A DNA stretch of 64,000 nucleotides from Tanypteryx hageni. Taxonomy: Eukaryota; Arthropoda; Insecta; Odonata; Petaluridae. A model generated the notes under the pieces. It was not told the origin of the DNA, made no database searches, and worked only from the letters and a program-made list of their open reading frames with translations. The DNA lies in assembly GCA_028673005.1 (NCBI GenBank), contig CM054113.1:65672850-65736849 (forward strand), written 5' to 3'. The translations under genes were made by a program, and so were the position numbers. Shown here piece by piece: positions 41,026 to 52,508 of this stretch. Every line of letters begins with the position of its first letter. The first letter of the stretch is position 1.

Positions 41026-44022
41026 TTATTCATGGTTAAACCTGGTTCTCCATATACTCCTATTTTCCGCTGTCCTCTTTATATCTTGATAACTCTCTTT
41101 CCCTTTCAAATCGTCTATCAGCTGAAACCTTTTCCTACCTCTTTCCCTTTTCCCATCTAGTTTTCCTTCTAACACGTCTTTAATCATACTCTCTCTCCTC
41201 AGGTAATGTCCAACCCAGTTAGCCTTCCTCTTTCTGATAGTCTGTATAATCATTCACTTCTCTCCTATTCTTCGTAGCACTTCATCGTTTTTCATCCTAT
41301 CTGTCCATTTTATCTTCAGCATTCTCCTCCAAGTCCACATTTCAAAGCTTTCCAAGTATTTGACGTCATTTTTCCTTAGCGTCCATGTTTCTGCCCCATA
41401 CAATGCTATACTCCATACGTAGCATTTTATCAACTTCTTGTGGATATCTTCCCTTATATTCCCTGTAAGTAGTTGTTTCTTTCTCCTGAAAGCCGCTTTT
41501 GCTTTTCCTATTCTAGTTTTGATCTCATCCGTACATTTTGCCTCTCGTGTTATGATACTTCCAAGGTATTTATATTCTGAAACTTGTTCTAATGGCTTTC
41601 CCCCAATAGTTATGTTCAGATTCTCTTCTTTACCCGATATTCGAATGACCTTGGATTTTTCTGTATTTATTTCCATACCGTATTTTCTACCTGCTATCAC
41701 TAGTCTATTTATCATTTTTTGTAGCTCCTCTTCCTTTCTTGCTAGAAGTACTTGATCATCTGCGTATTTTACTGTTCTTATAATCCTTCCTCCAATTTTG
41801 AAATCCCCTGTGCCTTCTAAAGCTTCTTGCATTAGACTTTCTCCATATATATTGAATAGGGTTGGCGATAGGCAGCAGCCTTGTCTTACTCCTCTACCGA
41901 TATTTATTCCGCAGGTGTCCACATTCTCAAACCTGACCTTTACAACTTGATTCTCATATAGATTCCTAATCAGTCTCCTGTCTTTCCAGTCTACACCTAT
42001 ATCCTTTAATATCTTCATCAACTTTACCCAATTTACTCTATCAAAGGCCTTCTGCCAGTCTACGAAACATGCGCAGATATCTTGACTGTATTCTATTGCC
42101 CTTTCTGATATGATTCTAACTACTCCTATAGCATCTCTAGTTCCTCGTCCTTTTCTGAAACCGAATTGATCTTCCCCTATTATTTCTTCTGCCTTTTTCT
42201 CCAGCCTTTTATTAAGAATCCTCGTGATGATCTTCGATGTGTGTGACAGAAGGCTTATAGTTCTGTAATCTTTACACTGCATTGCCTTTGGCTTCTTCTT
42301 TAGAGGGATCATTGTTACTTCTAGGAAATCCTGAGGCCACTCTCCCGTGTCGTAAATCTTATTAATTAATTTCGTGATCGCTTTTAGTCCTTCTGATCCT
42401 ATGACTTTAAGTATCTCAGCCGGTATTCCATCGCTGCCCGTGGCTTTCCCCTTCTTAAGTTCCACTATCGCTTTTTCTACTTCGCTCTCCATAATACTTG
42501 GTCCTAAGTTGTCTTCTTCAATGTTTTCCTCATTTTCCAGTTCTATTTTTGCCGCTCCTGCCTGTTTGCTGTATAATTCCTTAATGTATTCTTCCCATAC
42601 CTGTGCTACATCCTTTGTTTCTGAGACTATCTTCCCATCCGTATTCATAATTCCTTTACCACAAATTCCATTAGACTTCTTAGCCTCTAATTCCAGTGCC
42701 CTAGCGTACATCATATCGTACCGTCCTAATTTCTCCATTTGTTCTATTTCATCACATTTTCCTTTTAGCCAATTTTCTCTAGCTTTATCTGTTACCCTTC
42801 TCAACTCATTGTTTATACACCTATAGTTGGTTCTACCTTCTTCACTGTTAACGTTTTTCCATTTTCGTCTCTCATCCATTTTCTCCAGCATTTCCTTCGT
42901 GATCCATGGTTTTCTGATTTTCTTCTCTTGTTTTCCAATCTCTTTATCCAAGGTATCCTTGATACTGGTTTTAATTTCATCCCATTCTATATCGACGGTC
43001 TTCGGTTTGTTTTCCAACTTTCTTAGGTTATCTTCCAACTTCATGCTGACTACATCCTGCCTTTCTTTCAGTTTTTCTAGGTCCCAGGTCTGTCTTTCTC
43101 TTCTCGTTTTTCTTATTTGTTTGAGCTTTGTACTCACGTCAAGTATTAGAAGGCTGTGATCTGAATCAATGTCTGCTCCTTGCAATGCCTTGGCGTTCTT
43201 TATGCTGTTCCTAAATCTTTGTTTTACAAGGATGTAATCTATTTGGCATCTCATTCTATCTCCTGGGCTTTTCCATGTGTATAACCTTCGTTTATGGTTT
43301 TTGAACCATGTATTAGTCACTACAAGGTCATTATTGATGCAGAATTCTACGAGTTTCTCCCCTCCTCGATTTCTCTTCCCAAGTCCGTATTGCCCGACAA
43401 CATTTTCTTCCTGTCCTTCTCCGACTATGCTGTTCCAATCTCCCATTATTATGCAGTTTACCTTTCCACTTCCGTCTTCTTCGTAAATTTCATTAATTTG
43501 CTCATATATCTCATCTATTTCTTCATCGTCATGAGCTGACGTTGGCATATATACCTGGATTATCAGCATGTCCACTGGGACTGCTTTTAGCTTTATTGCC
43601 ATCAGTCTATCGTTCGTTGCTATTATCTTTGTCACGCTTTTCATCATATTTTTCCTAAGTACCAGAGCTACTCCCCTTTCCCCACTATTTCCTCCAGAAT
43701 AAACTACCGTGAATTCTTCCGAGTCGAACTGTCCTTCTCCCTCCCATCTAGTTTCGCTTAGCCCTATAATGTCAACTCTATTTCTTCTCATTTCTTCTTT
43801 CAAGTTCTCTAGCTTTCCTGCCTTTCTCATAGTTCTTACGTTCCAAGTCCCTATTCGTAATTTACTTTCGACAAATGTTTTCCTCAAGGCAGTCCCCGCC
43901 CGGAGATCCGATTGGGGGACTATTTTACCTCCGGATTGTTTTACCTCGAGAGAACTCATATTGTCCAACCATATAATCTTTACTAGGGATTGTAATGTGG
44001 TAGTTTCCCTCTTGCTTTCCAC
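41026..44022 (-). pseudogene. LINE B polyprotein (endonuclease plus RT), one internal stop
   Basis: 922 codons from ATG at 44020-44022 to TGA at 41254-41256, then 75 more in the same frame to 41026. The protein has a leader 'GGKIVPQSDLRAGT', then an APE-type endonuclease: 'LRIGTWNVRTMRKAGKL', 'IIGLSETRWEGEG', 'CIIMGDWNSIVGEG', 'RRLYTWKSPGDRMRCQIDYI' and 'DIDSDHSLL'. The RT follows with 'KATGSDGIPAEILK', 'CKDYRTISLLSHTSKIITRI', 'DQFGFRKGRGTRDAIG', 'ACFVDWQKAFDRVNW' (motif A), 'RGVRQGCCLSPTLFNIYGE', 'TVKYADDQVLLAR' (motif C) and 'YKYLGSIITREA'. The C-terminus has 'LYGAETWT' and 'KANWVGHYLRR'. 'RRLYTWxSP' and 'IDYIL' are BovB/RTE hallmarks. The stop replaces an Arg-like position in LINE A ('GEERM' versus 'GEK*M'), consistent with CGA to TGA. 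It is otherwise intact and young, and could be polymorphic. Confidence 0.93.
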
Positions 44023-44158
44023 ATCGCAGTACTGTAGCCGTTCAAATCGTCCTGATCACGCCTACAGCTGTATTGGATATAGACCCAACCAACATCATTT
44101 GTTTTCGGCTCTATACCATACTGACAGTACTGCTGCCTACTGCCAGGCACTGATGATA

Positions 44159-44260
44159 GTTTTTTTTTTTTTTATAAATAAAACCTCCATTCGAGGGGTT
44201 TGAACCCCCGAACTTTGCAATAGAAAGCCGACACGCTAACCACTACACCACCAGTGCATT
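44159..44260 (-). repeat. tRNA-derived SINE head fused to LINE B 5' end
   Basis: The reverse complement from 44259 reads GCACTGGTGGTGTAGTGG, then 'TTAGCGTGTCGGC', then 'GGGGGTTCAAACCCC', then an A run (T run at 44160-44174 on the +). A-box TGGTGTAGTGG and B-box GGTTCAAACCC are both good, about 35 nt apart. The acceptor ends do not pair, so it is not a functional tRNA gene. It lies inside the LINE B target duplication with no duplication of its own that I can see. Confidence 0.72.
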
Positions 44261-44271
44261 TCCAGTATCAT

Positions 44272-45840
44272 ATACTTGGTTAAAAAATTTTGTTAGTTGC
44301 TTAACTGCTTTCGACCCCAAAACCTTAAGAACGTCCACTGGTATATCATCACTCCCAACAGCCTTCCTTCTTTTCATGTCATCAATTGCTCTTTTAACTT
44401 CAGACTCGAGAATATTTGTCCTGGCTGGTCTTTTTCCACGTCCTCTTTTTCATCTAATTCAATATTTCTTGGCTTTCCTTCTTTGTCATATAGCACCTCA
44501 ATGTATTCTTTCCAGACATTCTTTACATTGTCTGGCTCCAAGACTATTTTACCACTTTTGTTCATGATTCCTTTACTTCCTATCTTTCTTGCCTTTTTCT
44601 TGAATAGTTCCCTTGCTTTGCTATACATGAGGTATGTTCTACAAATTCTTTCACACTCGACAATCTCCTCGCATTTCTCATTTATCCACTGTTCTCTGGC
44701 TTTATCTGTTTCCCTTCTTAAAGCATTATTTAACTCCTTGTACTTTCTTTGGCCTTCTTCAGTGTTTATGTTCTTCCACTTTCTCCGCTCTTCCATTTTT
44801 TGCAGCATGGCTGCTGTGATCCAGGGTTTTATGATTCTTTCACCCGTTATCTTTCTTACCTTCTTTTCCATTACATCTTTAATGTTGCTATGGATGTATC
44901 TCCACTCCTCATCTACATTCTTCCTATTTTCTTCAGCTCTCTCCCCCAACCTTTCCTCCAGCTCAGTCATGATAGCCTCCTTGTTTTTAAGGAGTTCCTC
45001 TAAGTTCCATTTCTTGTTAACTCTTATGTTTCTCGTAATGCTCTTCAGTCTACATTGTGTATTTGCCACCAAAAGGTTGTGGTTGGAATCGATATCTGCC
45101 CCTGGTAGTGTTTTCACATTTTTAATGCTATTTCTAAATCTTTCATTGACTAGTATGTAATCTATCTGGTATCGTCTCTGGTCTCCTGGGCTTCTCCATG
45201 TGTAAAGTCTCCGCTGGTGATGCTTAAACCATGTATTAGTTACAATCAATCTATCTATGGCAGAATTCCACAAGTTTCTCCCCTCTTTCATTTCTCTTCC
45301 CTAGTCCATATTTTCCCACTATGTTATCTTTCTCTCCCTCTCCGACTACACTGTTCCAGTCTCCCATTACTATGGTGTTGACCCTTCCTTTTCCCTCCTC
45401 CTCCAATATCTCCATAATCTGTTCATACATTTCATCTACTTTGTCGTCGTCAGCATTATTCGTTGGCATATGCACTTGAATTATAAGCATTTCCACTGGC
45501 TCCATCTGAAGTTTTACGGCTATTAATCTATCATTAACTGTCACTACCTTGCTAATTCTTTCAGCTATCTCTTTTCTCATTATAATCCCCACTCCCCTTT
45601 CCTTTTTTTCTCCTCCCGAGTAAATAATCTTAAATTCGTCTGAATTTATCTCGCCTTCTCCTTCCCACCGAACTTCACTAAGACCTACTATAGCTACATT
45701 ATTCCTTCTCATTTCCCTTTTTAAGTTCTCTAGTTTACTGAATTCATAGCCCTAACATTCCATGTGCCTATTCTTAATTTCTCACCACTTGCTTTCTTAA
45801 TAATGTTACATTTCCTCTGTGCATCCCCTAGGGTAGTCCC
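44272..45840 (-). pseudogene. LINE A endonuclease and start of RT, frameshifted
   Basis: 45251-45712 contains 'VAIVGLSEVRWEGEGEINSD', 'RGVGIIMRKEIAERIS' and 'TIVMGDWNSVVGEGEKDN'. After a frameshift near 45255, 44374-45291 continues with 'LIVTNTWFKHHQRRLYTWRS', 'YQIDYILVNERF', 'GADIDSNHNLLVA' (the SDH motif altered to SNH) and a long basic linker region. Towards 44272 another frame gives 'GSDDIPVDVLKVLGSK' up to the insertion point. Upstream of the first frame, 45730-45840 keeps 'DKIVPQSDLRVGTTLGDAQ' and 'KLRIGTWNVRAM', parallel to LINE B. The element was full length before decay. The SDH to SNH change would itself damage the nuclease. Confidence 0.9.
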
Positions 45841-46243
45841 TACCCGGAGATCCGATTGGGGGACTATTTTATCTTAGGAATATTTTACCCCAGAGAGATC
45901 CATAGAGGTATTTGCAGCTTTTCAGCCTATCATGGGATATATAATGAGGTAGTTTCCCCTTGCTTTCCTCATCGCAGTTTCACAGAGTGATTACCCATCT
46001 GTAGCTGTTCAGATCCACATGATCACCACCTACAGAGGTACTGTGCAAGCTGCTGCCCTTGCACAGGGGGATGTAAAACCCCCAAGACTGCTTCTTAGTC
46101 TGACTCTTCCCCTCAGACCTTTTCGGCTTGGATGGTCCTACCAGGAGAATTGTCTCCCGCCGGCATAGCTCTTTGGTTCATAAGAGTACACAAACCCCCC
46201 CACCTGTGTAAGGTTATGCAGTCCTTGGGGCAGTCGGCACCAT

Positions 46244-48787
46244 AAGGCTCCTAAAATACCGATACCCCTACTAGTATTCTATGATTCTATATAGTTGATG
46301 TATCAGTTAAACAAGGAACGATATCAACGCTAATAAGGATGCAAATAATTTAAGCGTAGGGCCTTATGCATGAAAGTTATGTCTCTGTCGTTACAAGTGT
46401 TTCTTCATCCGGCCGTAGTAAAGAAAGCGACTCGTGTTATTATAAACTGCGTTGGCATGCCATATGGCAATATTAATGGTAAGCGAAACAAGATCCTGGT
46501 CTTTTGTATTTCTTCCAAAGAGTAGGCATTTTCATCGTTAGTTATACAAGTATTTTGAGACTGCCCAAAATAAAATGATTGGAACGATTGGAGGTCCATC
46601 TTCGCTTTATGAACGTCCGTTTCCTATTTTGAAAATCGTATAATTTTCCCTTGAAATTTTAATTTTACATTACGAGCTATAGTTATCATAGTATATGAAG
46701 AACTGGCAGAATTTATTCATATTCGGCATGTTTGTGAAGGATAAAGGAACGGGAATTGCAGTTTGCATGTGGTTTCCATCCATGTAAAATTCATGAAATA
46801 TATATAAATACAATTAATAACAATTTTTCGTTATTAAACTTTTTCTGTCCTGCGATGGGCTTTTTATATTTCAATTCATAATGATATTCAATCATATTTA
46901 ACGTAAATGCAGCAGTATAAAATATTCAAATTTGTGGAATTCACCCTTCATTTTTTCTCTAGAACAAAAATTGTCGAAGCGGTAAAAGAAGCGGTTGAAA
47001 TTTTATTGTATTGGACGTTTACTGTATAATTAATTTTATTTGGGTTCAATTTCGATGCATTAGAACAAATTTCAATTTGTTATTTATTCTGATACATATG
47101 TTAAATTTTAATTGACGTGAATTTTTTTATGAATTTAAAATTAAGATTTTTACCGCGAATGGAAAGCAGCATATCTACAGTTAGCGGCCATAAGGCCTGT
47201 TATTTAAGGTATTATATAGGATGTAACAGCATATTTGTATTTATACCGTCTCTATTGTAATTTTTCTTTGCGTTTCACTTTCTCAGCATATTTGGTGAAT
47301 TGTATTCGATCATATTTATTTTCTTCAGGAGATAACAGGTTCCTACAAACTTTTCTAGGGTTTAAGCATACTGCAGGAACTAAAGAGAAAAGGTAAATTC
47401 TTGAGAATATTCTTAATTTTACTTATAAGATATCAACATTACATTCCAATATTGACTACTGTAATGAAAAGTAATTTGGCTAAAGGATTTTTTTGTTGAT
47501 GTGACATTATTATATGGTGAATACATTATATGAAATGTCTAATGACATTTTTTTCAGTTGTGTAATTCCAATAATATTTGGTAAAGTAATTATTTTAGGA
47601 GTATATAGCTTTAATTTAGAGTAGAAGCTTAATAAGAAGTATAACATGATATATTGTCAACCTTAACCATCCAATTTATCAAGAAAATTTTGTTATGGAA
47701 GATATCAAAGTGCTATTATTTTTTTAAAATTACTTAATACAACTCATTTCATTTTCATTCATTACATTATATTCAAGTGTGGGTGCTGTATTGTCAAGTG
47801 CTTTCCTTTGCCTCATGAGCCTACCGCAAGGTGTATTCCAGTGTAGTGGGTATGGCAATGCCCAGTTTGAGTTCTTTGGAAGGAGTCATTGCCCCACCCC
47901 CTAGCAGCGGATACATACGAGTGGTCCCGAGTATGAACGAAATGTCAGTCACAGTGTCATTTGAAATGCACTATAATTTATAATAGTATTATCAACTTCT
48001 TGTATAATTATTTTTGTTCTCAACCAAAAATACTTGTAATTTTCTAAAATTTGTAACTTGTAATGAGTTATGTTAGGGATGGAGAAACAATCTTGTAGAT
48101 TCTTCATGTCCTTGAAGGCAGATGTCCCTGAACCAAACTTAGTAATCTTGTTTCACTTAAAGATAAGTGTAATAATTGTCTAAAAATGCAATTTTGTTTA
48201 GAAATATTTTTTCTAATTAGAACTGTTTCATCAGTGCCAGGAGATGTGCTTGGTGCCAAAAGCTAACCCTATCTCTTAAAAGTCTTCATGTGTTGGTGGT
48301 TGCCGGGAATTTTCCATCAAGTGATAGGAGTGCAAGTTGTTTAACTCTTACTCTCATTGCTATGAGTGAGGATGGCATTAACCATCTGGAATTTAACTGG
48401 TTTTCATTGAAATAGCAGAGGTAGGCTCAATTTCCAATACATAATAAAGCATATTTATCAGTAAATAACGGTGGGCAAACTTTTCAGGTCAACATGCCCT
48501 ATTCATTCGTTCATTTGGTTGCACCCTTCCTAAGTTTAATATTAAGGTGACTAAAAATTCAGTTAAGAGAAAATTTCCACAACAACACCAGGAAAACAAA
48601 GTACCTATTTTGTTAATTAATTATAATTAATATAATCATTAATAATGATACTTACAAAAGCAATTTTTGGTATAATTTTTTGATAATGAATACAGAATCA
48701 AAAGTTTGTTTTCAGTTTGTAACTCACAATTAGCCCACCCCTGACTTACATTATATCTGTTAGAGCCAAACAAAGGAGAGATGCAGC
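46244..48787. other. Unassigned AT-rich sequence
   Basis: About 2.5 kb with no supported gene, terminal repeat or tandem array. Only short frames without motifs occur (for example 46405-46599, minus). Confidence 0.4.
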
Positions 48788-48830
48788 TAGGGCTCTCAGA
48801 TATCAGACGGGACAAACTGGGACAATATAC

Positions 48831-51800
48831 AGTGAGTGGTGGGGGGGGGGTGTTGCTGCTGCTGTCCGGGAGACCCTATACACCTCCCGGGTAGACTTGC
48901 AGACACCCTTGCAGGCCCTAGCTGTGACGGTAGCTGTACCGGAGAGGGTTACATTCTGTAATGTATACCTTCCGGAGTGGGCTCCAGTCACCATGAGGAT
49001 CCTGCAGGATCTGGTGGAGCAATTACCTAAGTCATTCGTCCTTTTGGGCGATTTTAATGCTCATAGCACCCTTTGGGGAGAAACTGTGAGTGGTTCTAAT
49101 CTGCGAGGGCGTGTTTTAGAAAAGTTTTTAACAAATTTTAATCTTATTTTAATTAATAAAAAAGAAAAGACTCGTTTTAACTCTTTTACAGGAGAATACT
49201 CCTCAATAGATCTATTGATTTGCAGCAGTAGTATTGCTCCCCGTTTTAAACTCCAAGTCCATGATGATCTCTGTGGAAGTGACCACTTCCCCCTTCTTAT
49301 CCGTAAAAATTTTTTTCGTGAAAATTTTAACAGCCCCCAGAAATGGCTTTTGAAGAAAGCCAACTGGGAGGATTTTAAAAAGAACCTTGATTTTAATTTT
49401 AACTCGACTCGTAGTGGCGTTGAAAACGTACAGGACCTTCGTAATGCGGTAGTGCATGCTGCAGAGAAGAGCATTCCTGTTTCAGCTGTCAAGGCAAGTC
49501 ATCCACCAGTGCCTTGGTGGAACGATGAATGTGCTGAAGCAATCAGGAAACGAAAGAAGGCCCTACGCATTTTTAACAAGTACACTACATGTATGAATCT
49601 AGCGGCATTCCGGCGCCTGCGAGCGAAGGCTCGTCAGGTGGTGAAAACTGCAAAAAGGAACTCTTGGATGAAGTATGTCAGTTCGATCACCCACCGAACA
49701 CCTATTGCACAGGTTTGGAGGAAAGTGAAATGTATCTCCGGTGTTTATCATCTCCCAGGCACCCCATCTGTTGTTGTGAATGGGTCCATTGTGATGGAGC
49801 CAGCCACAGTAGCTGAGGCTTTTGGAAATCACTATGCTTCCATAAGTAGCTCGGCCAACTACGATCTGGCCTTCGCGTCGCATAAGCGTCGTGAAGAAGG
49901 AGGCTTCCGCCCCTTCGAACCAGGCCTGGCCGGAGCTAGCTACAATGACCCCTTCACACTGTGGGAGCTGGAGTCAGCCATTGCTGATCTGAGGGACACC
50001 GCTCCAGGAATGGACCGTGTCCACAATGCCTTCCTGCGATGTGTGCCGAAATCTATCTTAGGAGAGATGTTGAATGCATTTAATAAAGTCTGGCAAGATG
50101 GAGATTTTCCCAAGAGTTGGAGAGAGTCTATAGTAGTCCCGATCCCTAAACAGGGAAAGAACAAGACTCTCCTCGGGAACTACAGGCCAATTTCTCTGAC
50201 CTCCTGCCTGTGCAAGCTAATGGAGAGAATGGTGAACCGAAGGCTAGTTTGGTGTCTTGAGAACTGTAATCTTCTCTCCAACATCCAGTGTGGCTTCAGG
50301 CAGCATAGAAGTACTGTCGACCACTTGGTAAGGATTGACAGCCTCATCCAAGAGGCATTCGTCCATCGCCAGCATGTTGTGGGGGTCTTCTTTGAACTGG
50401 AGAAGGCCTACGACATGACATGGCGTTTTAAAATTTTAAAGTGTCTTAGGTCGTGGTGTTTTAAAGGCAATCTGCCTACTTTTATTCAAAATTTTTTGTC
50501 GGATAGAGTTTTTAAGGTCCGTATTGGCAACTCATTTTCCAACACATATCCTCAGGAAAATGGAATTCCGCAAGGGTCCATATTAAGCGTAACGCTGTTT
50601 GCAATAGCGATCAATGACGTAGTAAATTCCATCACACCACCTGTGGAAGCCTCTCTGTTTGTTGACGACCTGGCAATATTTTGTCAATCGTCAAGGGTAG
50701 CACTGGCTGAGAGGCAGCTACAAATTACGCTCAATCGTCTCCATGAGTGGTCCCTCCGAAATGGCTTCCGTTTTTCGGAAGAGAAAACATGTTGTGTCCA
50801 TTTTAATAGGCGCAGGGGTATATTCCCCAAACCTATACTTCGGCTGGGCAACCGCCAGTTGAATTTTGTGGACTCGGTGCGTTTCCTGGGTGTTCTGTTT
50901 GACGAGCGGCTAAATTGGCGAAGCCATATTCAATCCCTTAAGGTGAAGTGCCGGATGTCGCTCAGTGTATTACGAGCGTTGACTGGCCGCTCGTGGGGTG
51001 CGGACCGAACATCAATGCTTCTCCTTTACAGGGCATTGGTTCGGTCCAAGCTCGACTACGGCTGTTTTATATACGGTGCTGCCCGGGCATCTTATCTGCG
51101 TGCACTGACATCACTGCACAATGCCGGACTACGGTTGGCGACTGGTGCCTTTCGAACCAGTCCCATCCCCAGCATATATTGTGATGCTGGAGAGCCACCG
51201 TTGGAAATCAGGAGGAATGTCCTGATGTGCAGTTATGTCAGCAAACTTTTAGCCCTTCCTTCGCACCCGTGTTTTAAAATTGTTTTTAACCGTAGTTTAA
51301 TGGACGTTTTTAACAGAAGACCCCGGGCCCTGAAGCCCCTTGGTATTCGTTTTTATAATTATATTATAGGCAATAATTTAACTTTACCCCAGATTTATAG
51401 ATTGCAAGTTCCGTGTAACCCTCCTTGGAATACCCCGAGGCCAGAAATCTTATTTGATTTAGCTCGAAGGTCCAAGAATGAGTGTCCTCCTGCAGAACAC
51501 AAGGTTGCATTCGCCGAAATCCTGTCACGCTGTCCAGGATTCGCACCTATCTTCACGGATGGGTCGAAGTCCTCAACAGAATGCGCATGCGCCTTTGTAT
51601 CCCTGCACACATCCTCCGGGTTCAAGCTTAATCCGTTATGTGGTATCCACACTGCGGAGCTCACAGCTATTAAGCTGGCCCTGGAGAGCATTGAACGTCG
51701 GAATATATCTCACTTGATATGTTCCGACTCAACGAGCGCATTACAATCCATTGCCTGCTATAATCCAGTACATCCTTTGGTCCAGGATGTGCACTCCTCC

Positions 51801-52508
51801 CTCATCATCTTGAAGAGTCGAGGTGTGCAAATTAAGTTCGTGTGGGTGCCGAGCCACGTAGGTATAGCAGGCAATGAGGCAGCTGATGTCGCTGCTAAGG
51901 ATGCCCTGGAAAACCCAGAGGTGCAAATGGATCTCGTGCCTTGGAGAGACCTTCGTGCGATGTTTTGTGGCGCACTGCAGAAGGAGTGGCAAGCCTCATG
52001 GCAAAACCTCGAAAATAACAAATTACGCACAATCAAGGTCAGTACCGGTGCATGGCAATCATCTGTCAGGAATAGTAGAAGGGAGGAGGTGGTCATCACG
52101 CGATTGAGGATAGGCCACTGTGCCTTAACCCACTCGTACCTTTTTACCACCCCACGGGTACAACCTCGATGTGATGACTGCGACACTTTTCTTACCATAA
52201 GACACCTCCTGACAGAATGCCAAAGATACCTTGAGTTGCGTAGGAAATGCAATATCAGGGAATGTATAAGGGACATCCTAGGTGATGACACAACTAGGAT
52301 GAATGAAGTTTTATTATTTTTAACGGAGGCTGGACTTTTCCAACGATTTTAACTTCTATTCTTTTCTATTTTTATTTTATTATTTATTTATATATATTTG
52401 TGTGTATATGTATATATAATCATTAAATTGTAAATATTAACCCTTTGACGAAGGTGCAAAATGACCCTCGATGTCGACGCACCAGTATAAATGAAGAACT
52501 ACTACTAC
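48831..52508 (+). mobile_element. I-type LINE with RNase H, 5'-truncated
   Basis: It starts within the endonuclease domain just after a G run in the left end of the hAT element. It ends about 155 bp after the stop codon, with a 3' UTR closing in 'gaagaactactactac'. The coding frame is described separately. The truncated 5' end and short-unit tail fit target-primed reverse transcription. No clear target duplication was found; GTGAG near both sides is too short to rely on. Confidence 0.82.
48834..52352 (+). pseudogene. I-type LINE ORF2: endonuclease, RT, RNase H
   Basis: The frame is open from before 48897 (the TTG there is not a true start; 'GGVAAAVRETLYTSRVDL' upstream belongs to the protein) to TAA at 52350. 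Residues counted from 48897. The endonuclease lacks its N-terminal catalytic part but keeps 'FVLLGDFNAHSTLWG', 'SSIDLLIC' and 'CGSDHFPLLI'. RT: 'NYRPISLTSCLCKLMERMV', 'VVGVFFELEKAYDMTW' with Glu500 where the motif A Asp should be, 'NGIPQGSILSVTLFAIAIND' and 'EASLFVDDLAIFCQ' (FVDD in place of FADD). RNase H: 'IFTDGSKS', 'HTAELTAIKLALES', 'LICSDSTSAL' and 'WVPSHVGIAGNEAADVAAK', with all four acidic residues. A Cys/His block near the end ('RCDDCDTFLTIRHLLTEC') is usual for the I/Nimb/R1 group. It is long and uninterrupted, but truncated and probably RT-defective. Confidence 0.92.

Larger units (their letters stand above)
40985..44261 (-). mobile_element. RTE/BovB-type LINE B with SINE head, inserted in LINE A
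   Basis: CCAGTATCAT at 40975-40984 and 44262-44271 is the target duplication. LINE A coding sequence resumes on both sides of it ('VYDTG' joins 'IWPEDF'). The 3' tail is (ATG)n: 'atcatcatcatcatagg' on the + strand. Between the long open frame and the right duplication lie about 130 bp of 5' UTR, an A run and a tRNA-like sequence. Confidence 0.9.
39610..46243 (-). mobile_element. RTE/BovB-type LINE A, near full length, split by LINE B
   Basis: TCGGCACCAT occurs at 39610-39619 and 46234-46243 as a 10-bp target duplication. The 3' end (left) carries an (ATG)n-like tail, 'atcatcattcatcatcatg' on the + strand. The coding part is in two pieces: 44272-45840 (5' two thirds) and 39657-40974 (3' part), separated by an inserted element. 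The 5' UTR of about 400 bp (45840-46233) is GC-richer, with a C run. RTE elements typically end in short-unit microsatellite tails and carry an endonuclease plus an RT in one frame. Confidence 0.87.

Noticed and set aside
44180..44259. A functional tRNA gene on the minus strand
   Set aside because: A and B boxes are good, but the acceptor strands do not pair and an A run follows, which fits a SINE head better.
42374..45160. Long + strand open frames, such as 44297-45160 (287 codons) and 42374-42826
   Set aside because: They are antisense shadows of the RTE LINE coding sequences, with low-complexity Ser/Phe/Leu content and no motifs.
48831..52508. Target-site duplication for the I-type LINE (GTGAG on both sides)
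   Set aside because: Five bases in a G-rich context are not enough.
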